Below are positions 54,082 through 64,000 of a stretch of 64,000 nt of DNA, one piece after another. This DNA is from Bdellovibrio sp. (GTDB taxonomy: Bacteria; Bdellovibrionota; Bdellovibrionia; Bdellovibrionales; Bdellovibrionaceae). The position numbers and the translations under genes are program-made. The DNA lies in assembly GCA_014376435.1 (NCBI GenBank), contig JACMRL010000025.1, forward strand, positions 230,226-294,225. The letters run 5' to 3'. The notes beneath the pieces were generated by a model, which worked only from the letters and a program-made list of their open reading frames with translations, searched no databases and was not told the origin of the DNA. The first letter of the stretch is position 1. Each line of letters opens with the position of its first letter.

Positions 54082-54759
54082 CTACCCTTGGGGTGTGCGA
54101 GCGCCAAACAAATTGGCCGCCTGTTGCTGCGCAGCAAAGAGTTGATTTTGTAGGGTTTTTGCCAATTCAGGTGATCTTGGATCGTCCTGTTTAGTGACTG
54201 GACCAGAGGGTCCTAGCCAAACAACCTGAATTTTTGCGAAAGGTTTAGGTAAATAAGTTTTATTCCATGATCGCGGAAATTTCCAAGCACGATCACAAAA
54301 AACTCCGGCCGCAAAAATTTGTGACTTCATTAAACGTGATAATTCAAAAACGCCAGGCTTCACTTCGTAGATCGGACCTTTTGGGCCATCAACCGCGATA
54401 CTTGAATTCGATCCATTACGACAATGTTCGATTAAACCTTTGAGGGCAGAAACCCCACCGCGCGTCGAAGAGCCGCGCGAAGTTTTTCCACCCAATAAAT
54501 GTAAAACGGTATTCATCAATTCACCATCTTTACTGGTTGAGGTCATCGTTGCAATTTTATAAATAGGAGTTAAAGCCACCAACGCCAGTTCATCACCATG
54601 AAAGTGGGCTAAGATAACCGGAGTTTTTTCAAAGACATTTTTTTTAAGCTCATCCGGCTCTTGAATATAAATCTTCCACGTGAGGGAAAGCGAACGGTAA
54701 ATAATCCAAATCAAAAATCCGAGAAAGCATCCCCTAATTTTATTGAAAGAGATATTCAT
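54082..54759 (-). CDS. DUF374-type lysophospholipid acyltransferase
   Basis: VILAHFHGDELALVAL; TSTSKDGELM; RGSSTRGGVSALKGLI; DGPKGPIYEVKPG. Confidence 0.85.
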   Translation of the reverse strand: MNISFNKIRGCFLGFLIWIIYRSLSLTWKIYIQEPDELKKNVFEKTPVILAHFHGDELALVALTPIYKIATMTSTSKDGELMNTVLHLLGGKTSRGSSTRGGVSALKGLIEHCRNGSNSSIAVDGPKGPIYEVKPGVFELSRLMKSQIFAAGVFCDRAWKFPRSWNKTYLPKPFAKIQVVWLGPSGPVTKQDDPRSPELAKTLQNQLFAAQQQAANLFGARTPQG

Positions 54760-54762
54760 GAA

Positions 54763-55731
54763 TTAATGTTGCAGAGCTTTTTTAAACTCTTCCGTTAATT
54801 TAGGTACGATTTCAAAAGCATCGCCCACGATTCCGTAAGTTGCTTTTTGAAAAATCGGTGCGTTCGCATCGCTATTAATTGCGACAATCACTTTACTGCC
54901 GCTCATTCCCGCTAAATGCTGAATGGCGCCAGAAATTCCGACCGCGATATACAGGGACGGCGCAACTGTCTTACCAGTTTGACCAACCTGCATCGAGTGC
55001 CCTACCCAGCCCGAATCAACTACGGCACGCGAAGCGCCAACCGTTGCGCCAAGCACATTCGCTAAATCGTTAATCATACCAAAACCGCCCGCTTCTTTTA
55101 AGCCACGGCCACCCGAAACAACAATATTTGCTTCAGTTAAATCTAATTTTTCTGAAGTGCCTTTAATAATTTCTTTAATCAAAGTTTTTAAACTTGGCTT
55201 TGCGAAAGCAATTTCAGTAATAGTTGCAGACTTTGTCGTATCAGCCGCCGCAACCGGAAGTTGATTTGCGCGCATCAACACAATTTTAACGCTCGCGTTT
55301 TCAAATTGAGCCGTCACAAAACATTTACCAGAGTACAAAGGCTTTTTAACCTTAACGTCTTCGCCGGAAACGGTAATTTCAGTTCCGTCAGACACAACAC
55401 CCGCACCAATCTTAGCTGCCACGCGAGGAAGCAAATCTTTTCCCGTCGCTGACGTTGAAGCTAAAACTAAAGTCGCCGCAGATTTTTGAATCGCTTCCGC
55501 AACCGCCGCAGAAAATAATTCTGGGTTGTAAGCATCGTAAGCGGTGTCTTTAGAAACAAAAACTTCCGAAGCACCGTGTTGAGCAGCTTGTGCCGCCCCC
55601 GCCGCAGCTTGCGCGCCCAGAACCAGCGCCACAACTGGTTTCCCAGTCTTTGCAGCAAATTGAAGAAGTTCTTGCGAGCTTCTTTTTAAAGACCCATTTT
55701 GAAATTCAGTAAACACTAATACTTTTGACAT
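54763..55731 (-). CDS. etfA: Electron transfer flavoprotein alpha subunit
   Basis: VVSGGRGLKEAGGFGMINDLANVLGATVGASRAVVDSGWVGHSMQVGQTGKTVAPSLYIAVGISGAIQHLAGM. Confidence 0.98.
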   Translation of the reverse strand: MSKVLVFTEFQNGSLKRSSQELLQFAAKTGKPVVALVLGAQAAAGAAQAAQHGASEVFVSKDTAYDAYNPELFSAAVAEAIQKSAATLVLASTSATGKDLLPRVAAKIGAGVVSDGTEITVSGEDVKVKKPLYSGKCFVTAQFENASVKIVLMRANQLPVAAADTTKSATITEIAFAKPSLKTLIKEIIKGTSEKLDLTEANIVVSGGRGLKEAGGFGMINDLANVLGATVGASRAVVDSGWVGHSMQVGQTGKTVAPSLYIAVGISGAIQHLAGMSGSKVIVAINSDANAPIFQKATYGIVGDAFEIVPKLTEEFKKALQH

Positions 55732-55749
55732 AATAACCTCTTAAAAAAA

Positions 55750-56526
55750 TTAAAGAACTTTTGCTTCGTCGCGAAGGGCAGAAATTAATTGAGAAACTTG
55801 CGCGGAAGCGTCTCCGGTTAATTGTTTAACGGCTGGTTTTTCTGGCGGTAATGAATAACCAACGTATTTTACTTTTTGTTCCGTCGCCGCAATTCCTAAA
55901 GATGAAAACTCAACTTCTTTGATTACTTTTTTCTTCGCCTTCATTATTCCCGGTAAACTTGCGTATCTAGGCATGTTCAAACCTTTGTTGGCTGTCACCA
56001 AAGCCGGAGCAAGCATCTGCACAACTTCTTTAGACCCACCGTCAACATCACGCTCAACCGTTACATTTTCTGCGGTTGCTTCAAATTTTGAAACAACGCT
56101 GGTATGTGGAATTTCTAAAAATTCAGCAACCATTTGTGGAACTGAAGATTGATTTGAATCGATGGCTAATTTTCCCGCGAAAACAAGGTGGGCACCGCCC
56201 TCTGCTTTAATTGCGGCAGCTAAACCCTTTGCGGTTGAGTAAGCATCTAAATTTTCTGGAGAGTTTACGACGATAGCTTCATCGGCACCCATCGCCAAAC
56301 CTGTACGAAGCGCTTCAACAGCACGAGCCTTTGGACCAGAAGTGATAACCCAAACTTGGGCGCCCGCATTTTTTTCGCGAAACTTGATTGCCTCTTCAAC
56401 AGCGTATTCATCGTAAGGGTTCATAACCCATTTAATTCCCGCGGGATCGATACCAGATTGATCTGATAGAATTTTGATTTTAGTTTCTGTGTCGGGAACT
56501 TGTTTAATGCAAACAAAGATCTTCAT
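55750..56526 (-). CDS. etfB: Electron transfer flavoprotein beta subunit
   Basis: MKIFVCIKQVPDTETKIKI; GLAMGADEAIVV; LPGIMKAKKK. Confidence 0.98.
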   Translation of the reverse strand: MKIFVCIKQVPDTETKIKILSDQSGIDPAGIKWVMNPYDEYAVEEAIKFREKNAGAQVWVITSGPKARAVEALRTGLAMGADEAIVVNSPENLDAYSTAKGLAAAIKAEGGAHLVFAGKLAIDSNQSSVPQMVAEFLEIPHTSVVSKFEATAENVTVERDVDGGSKEVVQMLAPALVTANKGLNMPRYASLPGIMKAKKKVIKEVEFSSLGIAATEQKVKYVGYSLPPEKPAVKQLTGDASAQVSQLISALRDEAKVL

Positions 56527-56705
56527 AAAACCTCACTTGGTTATAGGCTTTTTATTCTAACTTAAGTGTCTGATAACATGAATCTATTTTATAATTAACG
56601 TGTTGCAAAACACGCTTGCAAAAGTGACAATCCAGACTGCGAAGAGTAGTATAAATGAATACTAATTGATTTCACTCTCATCGCAAAACAGCGAAGGAAT
56701 TTAAT

Positions 56706-57371
56706 ATGTTAAATTTTTTAAAGTCGTCGGTTGGACGCAAATACATCATGGGCCTGACGGGTTTAGTATGGGTTGGCTTTGTATTAACTCATATGGCCGC
56801 AAATATGCTGATTTTATTTAGCGCGGAAGCTTACAATAAATATGGCCACGCATTAACCTCAAACAAGTTGTTGCTCTATCCCGCCGAGGCGGTGCTTTTA
56901 GGGGCGATTCTAGTTCACATTTTGTGTGCGATTTCTTTAACGATCGATAATCGTAAAGCGCGCGACTCAAGATACGCCATGCAACCGAGCGGAGAAAAAG
57001 CACCGCCCAAGCCCTCTCAATTTATGGGAATTCAAGGTTCGATGATTTTAGCTTTCATTATTTTTCACTTAATTACTTTTAAATATGGAACACATTACGA
57101 TGTAACTTATGACGACGTGGTCATGCGCGATTTACACCGCTTAGTTTTGGAAGTTTTTCAAAGCCCAGGCTACGTTACTTGGTATAGCGTGTGTTTGGTT
57201 TTATTGATGTTTCACCTAAGTCACGGCGCCCAATCGGTATTTCAATCTTTCGGATTTCTGGAAAGAAAAATGCAGGGTGGAATTAAAGTTTTTGCCTGGG
57301 CCTACGCACTTATTATTTTCTTAGGTTTTTTATCTCAACCTCTTTACGTTTTTTTAATTCACAAGAACTAA
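56706..57371 (+). CDS. sdhC: Succinate dehydrogenase/fumarate reductase cytochrome b subunit (type B, five-TM)
   Basis: Multi-TM with conserved His; immediately upstream of sdhA. Confidence 0.92.
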   Translation: MLNFLKSSVGRKYIMGLTGLVWVGFVLTHMAANMLILFSAEAYNKYGHALTSNKLLLYPAEAVLLGAILVHILCAISLTIDNRKARDSRYAMQPSGEKAPPKPSQFMGIQGSMILAFIIFHLITFKYGTHYDVTYDDVVMRDLHRLVLEVFQSPGYVTWYSVCLVLLMFHLSHGAQSVFQSFGFLERKMQGGIKVFAWAYALIIFLGFLSQPLYVFLIHKN

Positions 57372-57390
57372 GAAATAACTGGAGTAAATT

Positions 57391-59307
57391 ATGTCAGTAA
57401 TTCTAGATAGCAAAGTTCCAAATGGACCTGTAGAAACAAAATGGCAAAACCAAAAATTCAATATGAAATTGGTGAATCCATCGAATAAACGTAAACATAC
57501 GGTAATCGTCGTGGGCACCGGTTTAGCGGGAGCGTCGGCCGCCGCAACGATGGGTGAGCTCGGTTATAAAGTAAAAGCATTTTGCGTGCATCAATCTCCA
57601 CGCCGCGCGCACTCGGTGGCAGCACAGGGCGGTATTAACGGCGCGAAAAATTATCAAAATGATGGTGATTCAATTTATCGCTTATTTTACGACACCGTAA
57701 AAGGTGGAGACTTCCGCGCCCGAGAAGCCAACGTTTATCGTTTAGCGGAAGCATCCGTCAGCATTATCGACCAAGCGGTGGCACAGGGTGTTCCGTTAGC
57801 GCGAGAGTACGGCGGATTATTAGCGAACCGTTCTTTCGGTGGCGCACAAGTGTCGCGCACGTTTTATGCTCGCGGCCAAACGGGCCAGCAATTACTATTA
57901 GGTGCTTATTCTGCGATGATGAGACAAGTTGATTTAGGAACAGTTGAGTTACATTCACGTCGCGAATTGTTAGACGTCGTAACGGTTGATGGAAAAGCGC
58001 GCGGCATCGTGGTTCGTAATTTAAATACAGGAGAACTTGAATCACACGAGGCCGACGTGGTTGTTTTAGCAACGGGCGGATATTCGAATGTGTTTTATCT
58101 TTCAACGAATGCGATGGCTTGCGCGGTGACGGCCTCATGGAAAGCACATAAAAAAGGTTCTTACTTCGCAAATCCTTGCTACACACAAATTCACCCGACC
58201 TGTATTCCCGTGCACGGCGAAAACCAATCTAAATTAACTTTGATGTCTGAATCATTGCGAAATGATGGGCGAATTTGGATTTCTTCGAAAAAAGGAGATA
58301 AGCGCTTGCCTCAAGATATTCCGGAAAACGAAAGAGATTATTTTTTAGAAAGAATCTACCCAAGTTTTGGTAACTTGGCCCCGCGCGACATCGCTTCGCG
58401 GCAAGCAAAATTTCGAGTGGATGAAGGTTTCGGCGCGATGGGTGAAACAGCCGTTTACTTAGATTTCAAAGACAGTATCGGTCGCCTGGGTGAAGATAAA
58501 ATCGCGGAACGCTACGGAAATTTATTCCAGATGTACGATAAAATTACGGGTGAAAACCCATACAAACAACCGATGAGAATTTTCCCAGCTCCGCATTACA
58601 CAATGGGCGGACTATGGGTTGATTATAATTTAATGAGTACGGTTCCGGGATTATTTGTTGCCGGTGAAGCGAACTTCTCTGACCATGGAGCAAATCGCTT
58701 GGGCGCTTCAGCATTAATGCAAGGCTTGGCAGATGGTTACTTTGTACTTCCGTACACAGTGGGCGATTATATCGCGAATACAACATTAGGCGCGGTTAAA
58801 ACTACTGACGATGCATTCAAAAATTCTGAGAACGAAGTGAAAACTGAAATTCAAAAAATGATGAATATCAAAGGCACGAGAACCGTGGATAGTCTTCATA
58901 AAGAACTAGGCCTTGTGATGTGGGAAAAATGCGGAATGTCTCGTAGTAAAGAAGGCTTGGCTGAGGCGATTGAGAAAATAAAAAAAATTCGCGGTACTTT
59001 TTGGAGTGATGTGCGTATTTCTGGTGCCGCAAACGAAATCAATCCCGAATTAGAAAAAGCGGGCCGAGTAGCCGATTTTATTGAGTTGGGCGAATTAATG
59101 TGTCGCGACGCTTTAACGCGTGAAGAATCATGCGGAGGTCACTTCCGTGAAGAGCATCAAATTGATGGCGAAGCAAAGCGTGACGATGAAAATTTTTGTC
59201 ATGTAGCCGCGTGGGAGTGGAATGGAACAGCTGAAAAAGCACAGACCCGCCACAAAGAAGAGTTGAAATTCGATAACGTTAAACTTGCAACGCGTTCGTA
59301 TAAATAG
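57391..59307 (+). CDS. sdhA: Succinate dehydrogenase flavoprotein subunit
   Basis: [60 protein letters not shown]. Confidence 0.98.
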   Translation: MSVILDSKVPNGPVETKWQNQKFNMKLVNPSNKRKHTVIVVGTGLAGASAAATMGELGYKVKAFCVHQSPRRAHSVAAQGGINGAKNYQNDGDSIYRLFYDTVKGGDFRAREANVYRLAEASVSIIDQAVAQGVPLAREYGGLLANRSFGGAQVSRTFYARGQTGQQLLLGAYSAMMRQVDLGTVELHSRRELLDVVTVDGKARGIVVRNLNTGELESHEADVVVLATGGYSNVFYLSTNAMACAVTASWKAHKKGSYFANPCYTQIHPTCIPVHGENQSKLTLMSESLRNDGRIWISSKKGDKRLPQDIPENERDYFLERIYPSFGNLAPRDIASRQAKFRVDEGFGAMGETAVYLDFKDSIGRLGEDKIAERYGNLFQMYDKITGENPYKQPMRIFPAPHYTMGGLWVDYNLMSTVPGLFVAGEANFSDHGANRLGASALMQGLADGYFVLPYTVGDYIANTTLGAVKTTDDAFKNSENEVKTEIQKMMNIKGTRTVDSLHKELGLVMWEKCGMSRSKEGLAEAIEKIKKIRGTFWSDVRISGAANEINPELEKAGRVADFIELGELMCRDALTREESCGGHFREEHQIDGEAKRDDENFCHVAAWEWNGTAEKAQTRHKEELKFDNVKLATRSYK

Positions 59308-59316
59308 GGGCAAACG

Positions 59317-60108
59317 ATGGAATCAAAACAAAATATCAATTTAAAATTAAAAGTTTGGCGACAAAAAAATGCGCAAGCAAAAGGTGAATTTGTAACCTAC
59401 GATGCAAAAGATGTTTCACCAGACGCTTCATTTCTTGAAATGCTAGACGCAGTTAATGAAAATTTAGTAATTAAAGGCGAAGAGCCCATTGTATTCGACC
59501 ATGATTGCCGCGAAGGAATTTGTGGAAGCTGTGGCTTTATGATTAACGGAAATGCACATGGCCCAAAAAAAGGTACAACGATTTGTCAGCTACACATGCG
59601 GCAGTTCAGCGACGGTGAAGAATTAACATTGGAACCTTGGAGAGCGACCGCTTTTCCAGTGATGAAAGATTTAATGTGTGACCGTTCAGCGTTCGATCGT
59701 ATCATTAAATCTGGCGGATATATTTCAGTCAATACGGGCGGAGCTAGAGATGCGAACAATATACTAATATCAAAAGTGAATGCAGACGAAGCATTCTTGT
59801 CAGCAATGTGCATCGGTTGCGGCGCTTGCGTAGCTTCTTGTAAGAATGCCTCTGCCGCGTTATTTACAAGCGCTAAAATTTCTCACTTAGCATATTTGCC
59901 ACAAGGTCAGGTTGAGCAAAACCAACGCGCCCTTAATATGGTTGCGCAAATGGATGCAGAGGGATTCGGCGCCTGTACAACTACCGGCGCTTGTTCGGCC
60001 GCTTGTCCGAAAGAAATCTCATTAATTAATATAGCAAAAATGAACCGTGAATTTTTACGTGCATCGATCACTAAAAAAGAAGAAGCCGGCGGCGGCGACC
60101 TAGCTTAG
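59317..60108 (+). CDS. sdhB: Succinate dehydrogenase iron-sulfur subunit
   Basis: [48 protein letters not shown]. Confidence 0.98.
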   Translation: MESKQNINLKLKVWRQKNAQAKGEFVTYDAKDVSPDASFLEMLDAVNENLVIKGEEPIVFDHDCREGICGSCGFMINGNAHGPKKGTTICQLHMRQFSDGEELTLEPWRATAFPVMKDLMCDRSAFDRIIKSGGYISVNTGGARDANNILISKVNADEAFLSAMCIGCGACVASCKNASAALFTSAKISHLAYLPQGQVEQNQRALNMVAQMDAEGFGACTTTGACSAACPKEISLINIAKMNREFLRASITKKEEAGGGDLA

Positions 60109-60240
60109 ATTTAGAGACGGCGATTGTAAAAAATCGCTGTTTACACTTTTGACGTATTTACCCTTTTTCTAAAGCAGAAAACAAATCAAGCTTATAACCT
60201 TCGGTTGCGGTAAATACTATGCCAAAGAGCGGGGGTTCTT

Positions 60241-60735
60241 GTGTTACGTATCAAATCTATTTTTTCCAGTATGTTGCTCGTTTCAGTTCTATCAATTACA
60301 GCGCAGGCTTTACCAAACTACCCACAGGGGCCAGATTTAGTTCTTACGCCCGGGGTTTTGTGTACAACTCCAGACGCCATCCGTTACCCAGAAAAAATTC
60401 CCTACTGCAATCGAAATGTAAAACCAGCACTTAAGTGGGTGATTATCGAGACCTACATGAAGAAATTTAATTTCGCCATCGACGACTCAAATCGCGATAA
60501 TTTTAAAATCGATCACTTCATTCCTTTGTGCATGGGCGGCGCGAATGACATTAAAAATTTATGGCCACAGTATAAAAGCGTTTATGAAGTGACTGACGAA
60601 TTAGAGTTTGTTTTGTGCGAAAGACTTTCTGAAGGAAAAATTACGCAAGCGCACGCGATTGAAAAAATGAAGTACGGAAAGCTGCACCTAGACCAGGTGT
60701 CAGGATTGATAAACGAGGCAAATGGTTTAAGATAG
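60241..60735 (+). CDS. Secreted HNH-type nuclease candidate
   Basis: Signal peptide MLRIKSIFSSMLLVSVLSITAQA; DHFIPLCMGGANDIKNLWPQ HNH-like core. Confidence 0.75.
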   Translation: MLRIKSIFSSMLLVSVLSITAQALPNYPQGPDLVLTPGVLCTTPDAIRYPEKIPYCNRNVKPALKWVIIETYMKKFNFAIDDSNRDNFKIDHFIPLCMGGANDIKNLWPQYKSVYEVTDELEFVLCERLSEGKITQAHAIEKMKYGKLHLDQVSGLINEANGLR

Positions 60736-60739
60736 TCGA

Positions 60740-61606
60740 ATGAATGATTTTTTTAAAATATTTACCATTCTTTGCTTAGTAATCGGCGCCTTCCTGTTTG
60801 GTCGCAATTACGGCGAAGAAAGCTTCCGTCAATCGATTGAATTCCAATCTCTGCTTAAAAAACAAACCGCATCAGATTTTACCAACAACGATTTAGAAAA
60901 TGTTCGCGCTAAACTTCAAAACATCATTAACGTTGCTGAGAATAAAAAAATTCACGACGTGCTATCGCAATTTTACCAAGTATTTAAAGAAGATCTTAAT
61001 TTAAAAATACCAGAAATCATTACTAAAACAGAATTGCTACCCGCGGCGGCGCCCGCCGCAAAAGTCATTATTTCCGCGGTTGACAAAGAAGCGGAAAAAG
61101 AAAAATCACGAGTCGCCAAAATTAAAAAAATGAGTTCTTACGAATGGATGTTAACCAACGCACAAAGCGGTAGCGAAGTTAAAGATGTTTTGAAGCACGT
61201 TGAAATTAAGAATATGGATTCATTCTTAAAAAATTCAAAACCGGTCGATGTAAAAAAAATCTCTCAAATTTTTGGCTCATATCGCGGTCGTCTTTTTTCT
61301 GTCGATGGCAACGCGTACTCAACTCTTATTTTTAATGTCCAATCTTCTGGCGAAGTTGTTAATTTAAAAGTTGAAACAATTCAAAATGGCCGATCAAGCT
61401 TGCGTACGGCCGAAACAAATCAGCCAGGCTTTATGGTTGAAGGAAGCCCAGGTTTAATTTTAAATTTTGGTACGACAAACGCGTATTATCAATTATATAA
61501 AAATAACGATACAAACCAATTAGCCGGCTATTTTTATGAAAGACTCGTCAACGGAACCACTAAAACCATTGGTAGTTTCGTGCTTAACCGCGTCGATCAG
61601 TTTTAA
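60740..61606 (+). CDS. Membrane-anchored protein of unknown function
   Basis: N-terminal hydrophobic anchor; no recognised domain. Confidence 0.7.
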   Translation: MNDFFKIFTILCLVIGAFLFGRNYGEESFRQSIEFQSLLKKQTASDFTNNDLENVRAKLQNIINVAENKKIHDVLSQFYQVFKEDLNLKIPEIITKTELLPAAAPAAKVIISAVDKEAEKEKSRVAKIKKMSSYEWMLTNAQSGSEVKDVLKHVEIKNMDSFLKNSKPVDVKKISQIFGSYRGRLFSVDGNAYSTLIFNVQSSGEVVNLKVETIQNGRSSLRTAETNQPGFMVEGSPGLILNFGTTNAYYQLYKNNDTNQLAGYFYERLVNGTTKTIGSFVLNRVDQF

Positions 61607-61778
61607 CGCGTTCACGCATAAGTAAAACTCATACATTAAATAGAAATGCGCAATACATCACCGTTAACCATGCGCTTCGCGCTAAATTGTCTCAAAATCA
61701 GACGACAGCTTAAGAGAATACTCAAAATATAATCAGCAACTAGACTTTCATCTAAATACACAAGCACTCACTGACGAT

Positions 61779-61795
61779 AAGAACACGGTGTTCTT
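61779..61795. promoter_or_regulatory. 17-bp inverted repeat overlapping the leader of the next gene
   Basis: AAGAACAC-G-GTGTTCTT. Confidence 0.5.
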
Positions 61796-61808
61796 TAAAG
61801 GAGTTCAG

Positions 61809-62048
61809 ATGAAAAAAGTTGGCGATTTAATGAAGGATATGGGTTTCAACCCGAACGCTTCGGACTCCGCAAAAGAAGCTTTTATTAAATATTTAATCAA
61901 ACAATCCACGGGGCAAAACGTGCGAACTCCAACCGAGAAAAAAATTATTGCCGATAATCCACAAAAAATTATTTCTTTTCCAAAACAACTTTCATTTGAA
62001 TTCGATGAAAATCAAAACTCTCAACATGAAATCAAAAGGTTAAAATAA
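61809..62048 (+). CDS. Small hypothetical protein
   Basis: ATG at 61809 with SD aaaggag; 79 aa. Confidence 0.65.
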   Translation: MKKVGDLMKDMGFNPNASDSAKEAFIKYLIKQSTGQNVRTPTEKKIIADNPQKIISFPKQLSFEFDENQNSQHEIKRLK

Positions 62049-62166
62049 ATGGATTATTTCCCGGCCTAAGTCCAGTTTCACTTTGGAACTTTAAAAAAAT
62101 CTGCTCGACCCTAGTCCGCCTTGCTAGGATTTGAACAACTAATATATTCTCACGGAAGGGAATCGC

Positions 62167-63801
62167 ATGTTGTTCAATGGAAGAGCCGCTCTAGTTTTAC
62201 TAATCATCACCGGTCTATTTTCAACTTCAGCAATTGCAAATCGCAAACCGGCGGACGCAGTTCCGGGCGAATACGTAGTTCGTTTGAAAAAGAATATAAA
62301 TAAATTTAATACCATGCAGTTGTCGCAAAGTTTGCGCGCATCGATTAAATCGGTGATTCCATCACTTCATATTGTGGTGGTTAAGCGACCCGTTTTTGAA
62401 ACGACAAATTCAGCGGTAAAGAGTTTAGCCGAAAATCCAATGGTTGATGTGGTTGAACCAAATTATATTTATAAAGCAAACCAAGTACCCAACGATCCAA
62501 TGCTAGGACAGCTTTGGGGTTTTAAAAATAGCGGACAAGCTGACTCTGGCGGCAAGGTTGGGATTGCGGGCGTGGATATCGATGTGGAAAAAGCCTGGGA
62601 CATTGAAACGGGTTCTAAAAATATGATTGTTGCCGTGATTGATACCGGAATTGATTTTAATCACCCAGATTTGAAAGATAATTTATGGACTAACTTAGCG
62701 GAAGCAAACGGTGTTGCCGGAGTTGATGACGATGGTAACGGCGTGATCGATGACATCCACGGCTTCAATTCAATTACCGGAACCGGCAACGCACAAGATG
62801 ATCAAGGCCACGGATCACATTGCGCGGGAACGATCGGCGCCAAAGGTGATGACGGAAAAGGAATTGTAGGAATTAACTGGAATGTTCAATTGATGGCCGT
62901 GAAGTTTCTAGACGCCAACGGATCGGGTACTTTAGAAAACGCAATCAAATCAATTGATTACGCTACTCGCATGGGCGCAAAAGTTTTAAGTAACTCTTGG
63001 GGCGGCGGAGATTTTTCTCAAACTTTATTTGATGTGATTGACGCCTCAAGCAAAGCGGGAGCAATTTTTATTGCGGCGGCCGGCAATGATGGTTCAAACA
63101 ATGATGATGTGGCGGCTTACCCAGCCTCTTTCGAAGTAGAAAACGTTCTTTCGGTTGCGGCAATTAATAATCGTGGTGAGTTAGCTGACTTCTCTAACTA
63201 CGGAAAAAAATTAGTTCACTTAGGAGCACCGGGCGTAAATATTTACTCATCAACGGGTGGGGCTTACGATTCATGGTCAGGAACTTCAATGGCGACTCCG
63301 CATGTATCAGGCGTTGCTGCGTTAGTGTGGGCGCACGAGCCAACACTAACGGCGGTCGAGTTAAAACACAGACTCATGCAAAGCGCGCGGCCGATTGCGG
63401 GATTAAGAAATAAAACTCAAACCGGTGGTTTATTGAATGCGTACAATGCATTAACAAATACCACGCCGGCACCAGATTTAAATGATCCAATGAATTGGCA
63501 ATCAGCCGAAATGGTCGTGCAGTCAAAGAATCCATACGGAAGCAACATGAATGAAACGCGCGTGATCAGCCAGCCTGGCGCAAAAGAGATGTCTTTGTAC
63601 TTTGAATTATTTGATACCGAAGGAAATTACGATACAGTTACTTTGATTGATGCAGCTGGAAACACGATTCAAGTATTAAGCGGACATAACGACGACATGT
63701 ACTCGGCGGTAATTCCGGGAAATACAGTTACGGCTATATTTAAATCAGATAGTTCGGTTGAAAAAACAGGTTGGAAAATTTCAAAAGTAGCTTTTAGATA
63801 A
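62167..63801 (+). CDS. Secreted subtilisin-like (S8) serine protease with I9 propeptide and CUB-like C-terminus
   Basis: Triad VIDTGIDFNHPDL / GHGSHCAGTIG / GTSMATPHVSG; tail YDTVTLIDAAGNTIQVLSG...FKSDSSVEKTGWKI. Confidence 0.95.
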   Translation: MLFNGRAALVLLIITGLFSTSAIANRKPADAVPGEYVVRLKKNINKFNTMQLSQSLRASIKSVIPSLHIVVVKRPVFETTNSAVKSLAENPMVDVVEPNYIYKANQVPNDPMLGQLWGFKNSGQADSGGKVGIAGVDIDVEKAWDIETGSKNMIVAVIDTGIDFNHPDLKDNLWTNLAEANGVAGVDDDGNGVIDDIHGFNSITGTGNAQDDQGHGSHCAGTIGAKGDDGKGIVGINWNVQLMAVKFLDANGSGTLENAIKSIDYATRMGAKVLSNSWGGGDFSQTLFDVIDASSKAGAIFIAAAGNDGSNNDDVAAYPASFEVENVLSVAAINNRGELADFSNYGKKLVHLGAPGVNIYSSTGGAYDSWSGTSMATPHVSGVAALVWAHEPTLTAVELKHRLMQSARPIAGLRNKTQTGGLLNAYNALTNTTPAPDLNDPMNWQSAEMVVQSKNPYGSNMNETRVISQPGAKEMSLYFELFDTEGNYDTVTLIDAAGNTIQVLSGHNDDMYSAVIPGNTVTAIFKSDSSVEKTGWKISKVAFR

Positions 63802-63817
63802 GCTACTAATTTTAAAA

Positions 63818-63845
63818 AAAGAGTTTACTTAAGAATAAACTCTTT
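63818..63845. terminator. Bidirectional terminator hairpin
   Basis: AAAGAGTTTA-CTTAAGAA-TAAACTCTTT flanked by A and T runs. Confidence 0.85.
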
Positions 63846-64000
63846 CACCCCGCCATTCAAAAATCCAGTCCAAGATTTTACCATTGCAGTCGTAATGAGT
63901 AACGACTGCTCGGTGTAGATATTCCATGAATTATTTTTATTAAGTAAGGGCAAATTCACCCAGCCCCAAGTTTGATCACGATAATCTTTTAAAAAGCTAA
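63825..64000 (-). CDS. C-terminal fragment of a CDS entering from the right edge
   Basis: Open frame SFLKDYRDQTWGWVNLPLLNKNNSWNIYTEQSLLITTAMVKSWTGFLNGGVKEFILK*; stop overlaps the terminator; absent from ORF track because of length. Confidence 0.65.
   Translation of the reverse strand, partial: SFLKDYRDQTWGWVNLPLLNKNNSWNIYTEQSLLITTAMVKSWTGFLNGGVKEFILK

Noticed and set aside
56599-56614. CGTGTT-GCAA-AACACG hairpin upstream of sdhC
   Set aside because: Only 6-bp stem with no flanking extension; might be an operator but too weak to claim
57764-58186. 140-aa minus-strand ORF
   Set aside because: Antisense to sdhA

Overview
This 64 kb window looks like the replication-origin region of a Bdellovibrio-like predatory or deltaproteobacterial-type chromosome (lineage is inference from gene content and order). 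It is almost entirely protein-coding; I found no tRNA, rRNA, CRISPR array or transposon. Left to right: a truncated type-1 periplasmic-binding protein; two DksA/TraR paralogs; lon; a patatin; a nuo operon with only the seven membrane subunits (A,H,J,K,L,M,N); mfd; the F1 plus b/b' ATP synthase operon; a bactofilin; parB-parA; rsmG-mnmG-mnmE-jag-yidC-yidD-rnpA-rpmH; dnaA-oriC-dnaN-recF-gyrB-gyrA; the atpI/Z-atpB-atpE Fo cluster; phosphomannomutase; pdxA with three parvulin-type chaperones; etfBA; sdhCAB; and a stretch of secreted proteins (HNH nuclease, unknowns, S8 protease with a CUB-like tail). The strongest non-coding signals are: (i) an oriC between dnaA and dnaN with clustered DnaA boxes followed by five CTA repeats (DnaA-trio-like on the bottom strand) and an AT tract; (ii) two parS-like palindromes near parA, one inside a coding sequence; (iii) a (GAATT)5 repeat just upstream of a promoter; and (iv) several long inverted repeats at gene boundaries. 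I did not find a convincing entirely new multi-gene system; the best candidates are listed with their uncertainty.
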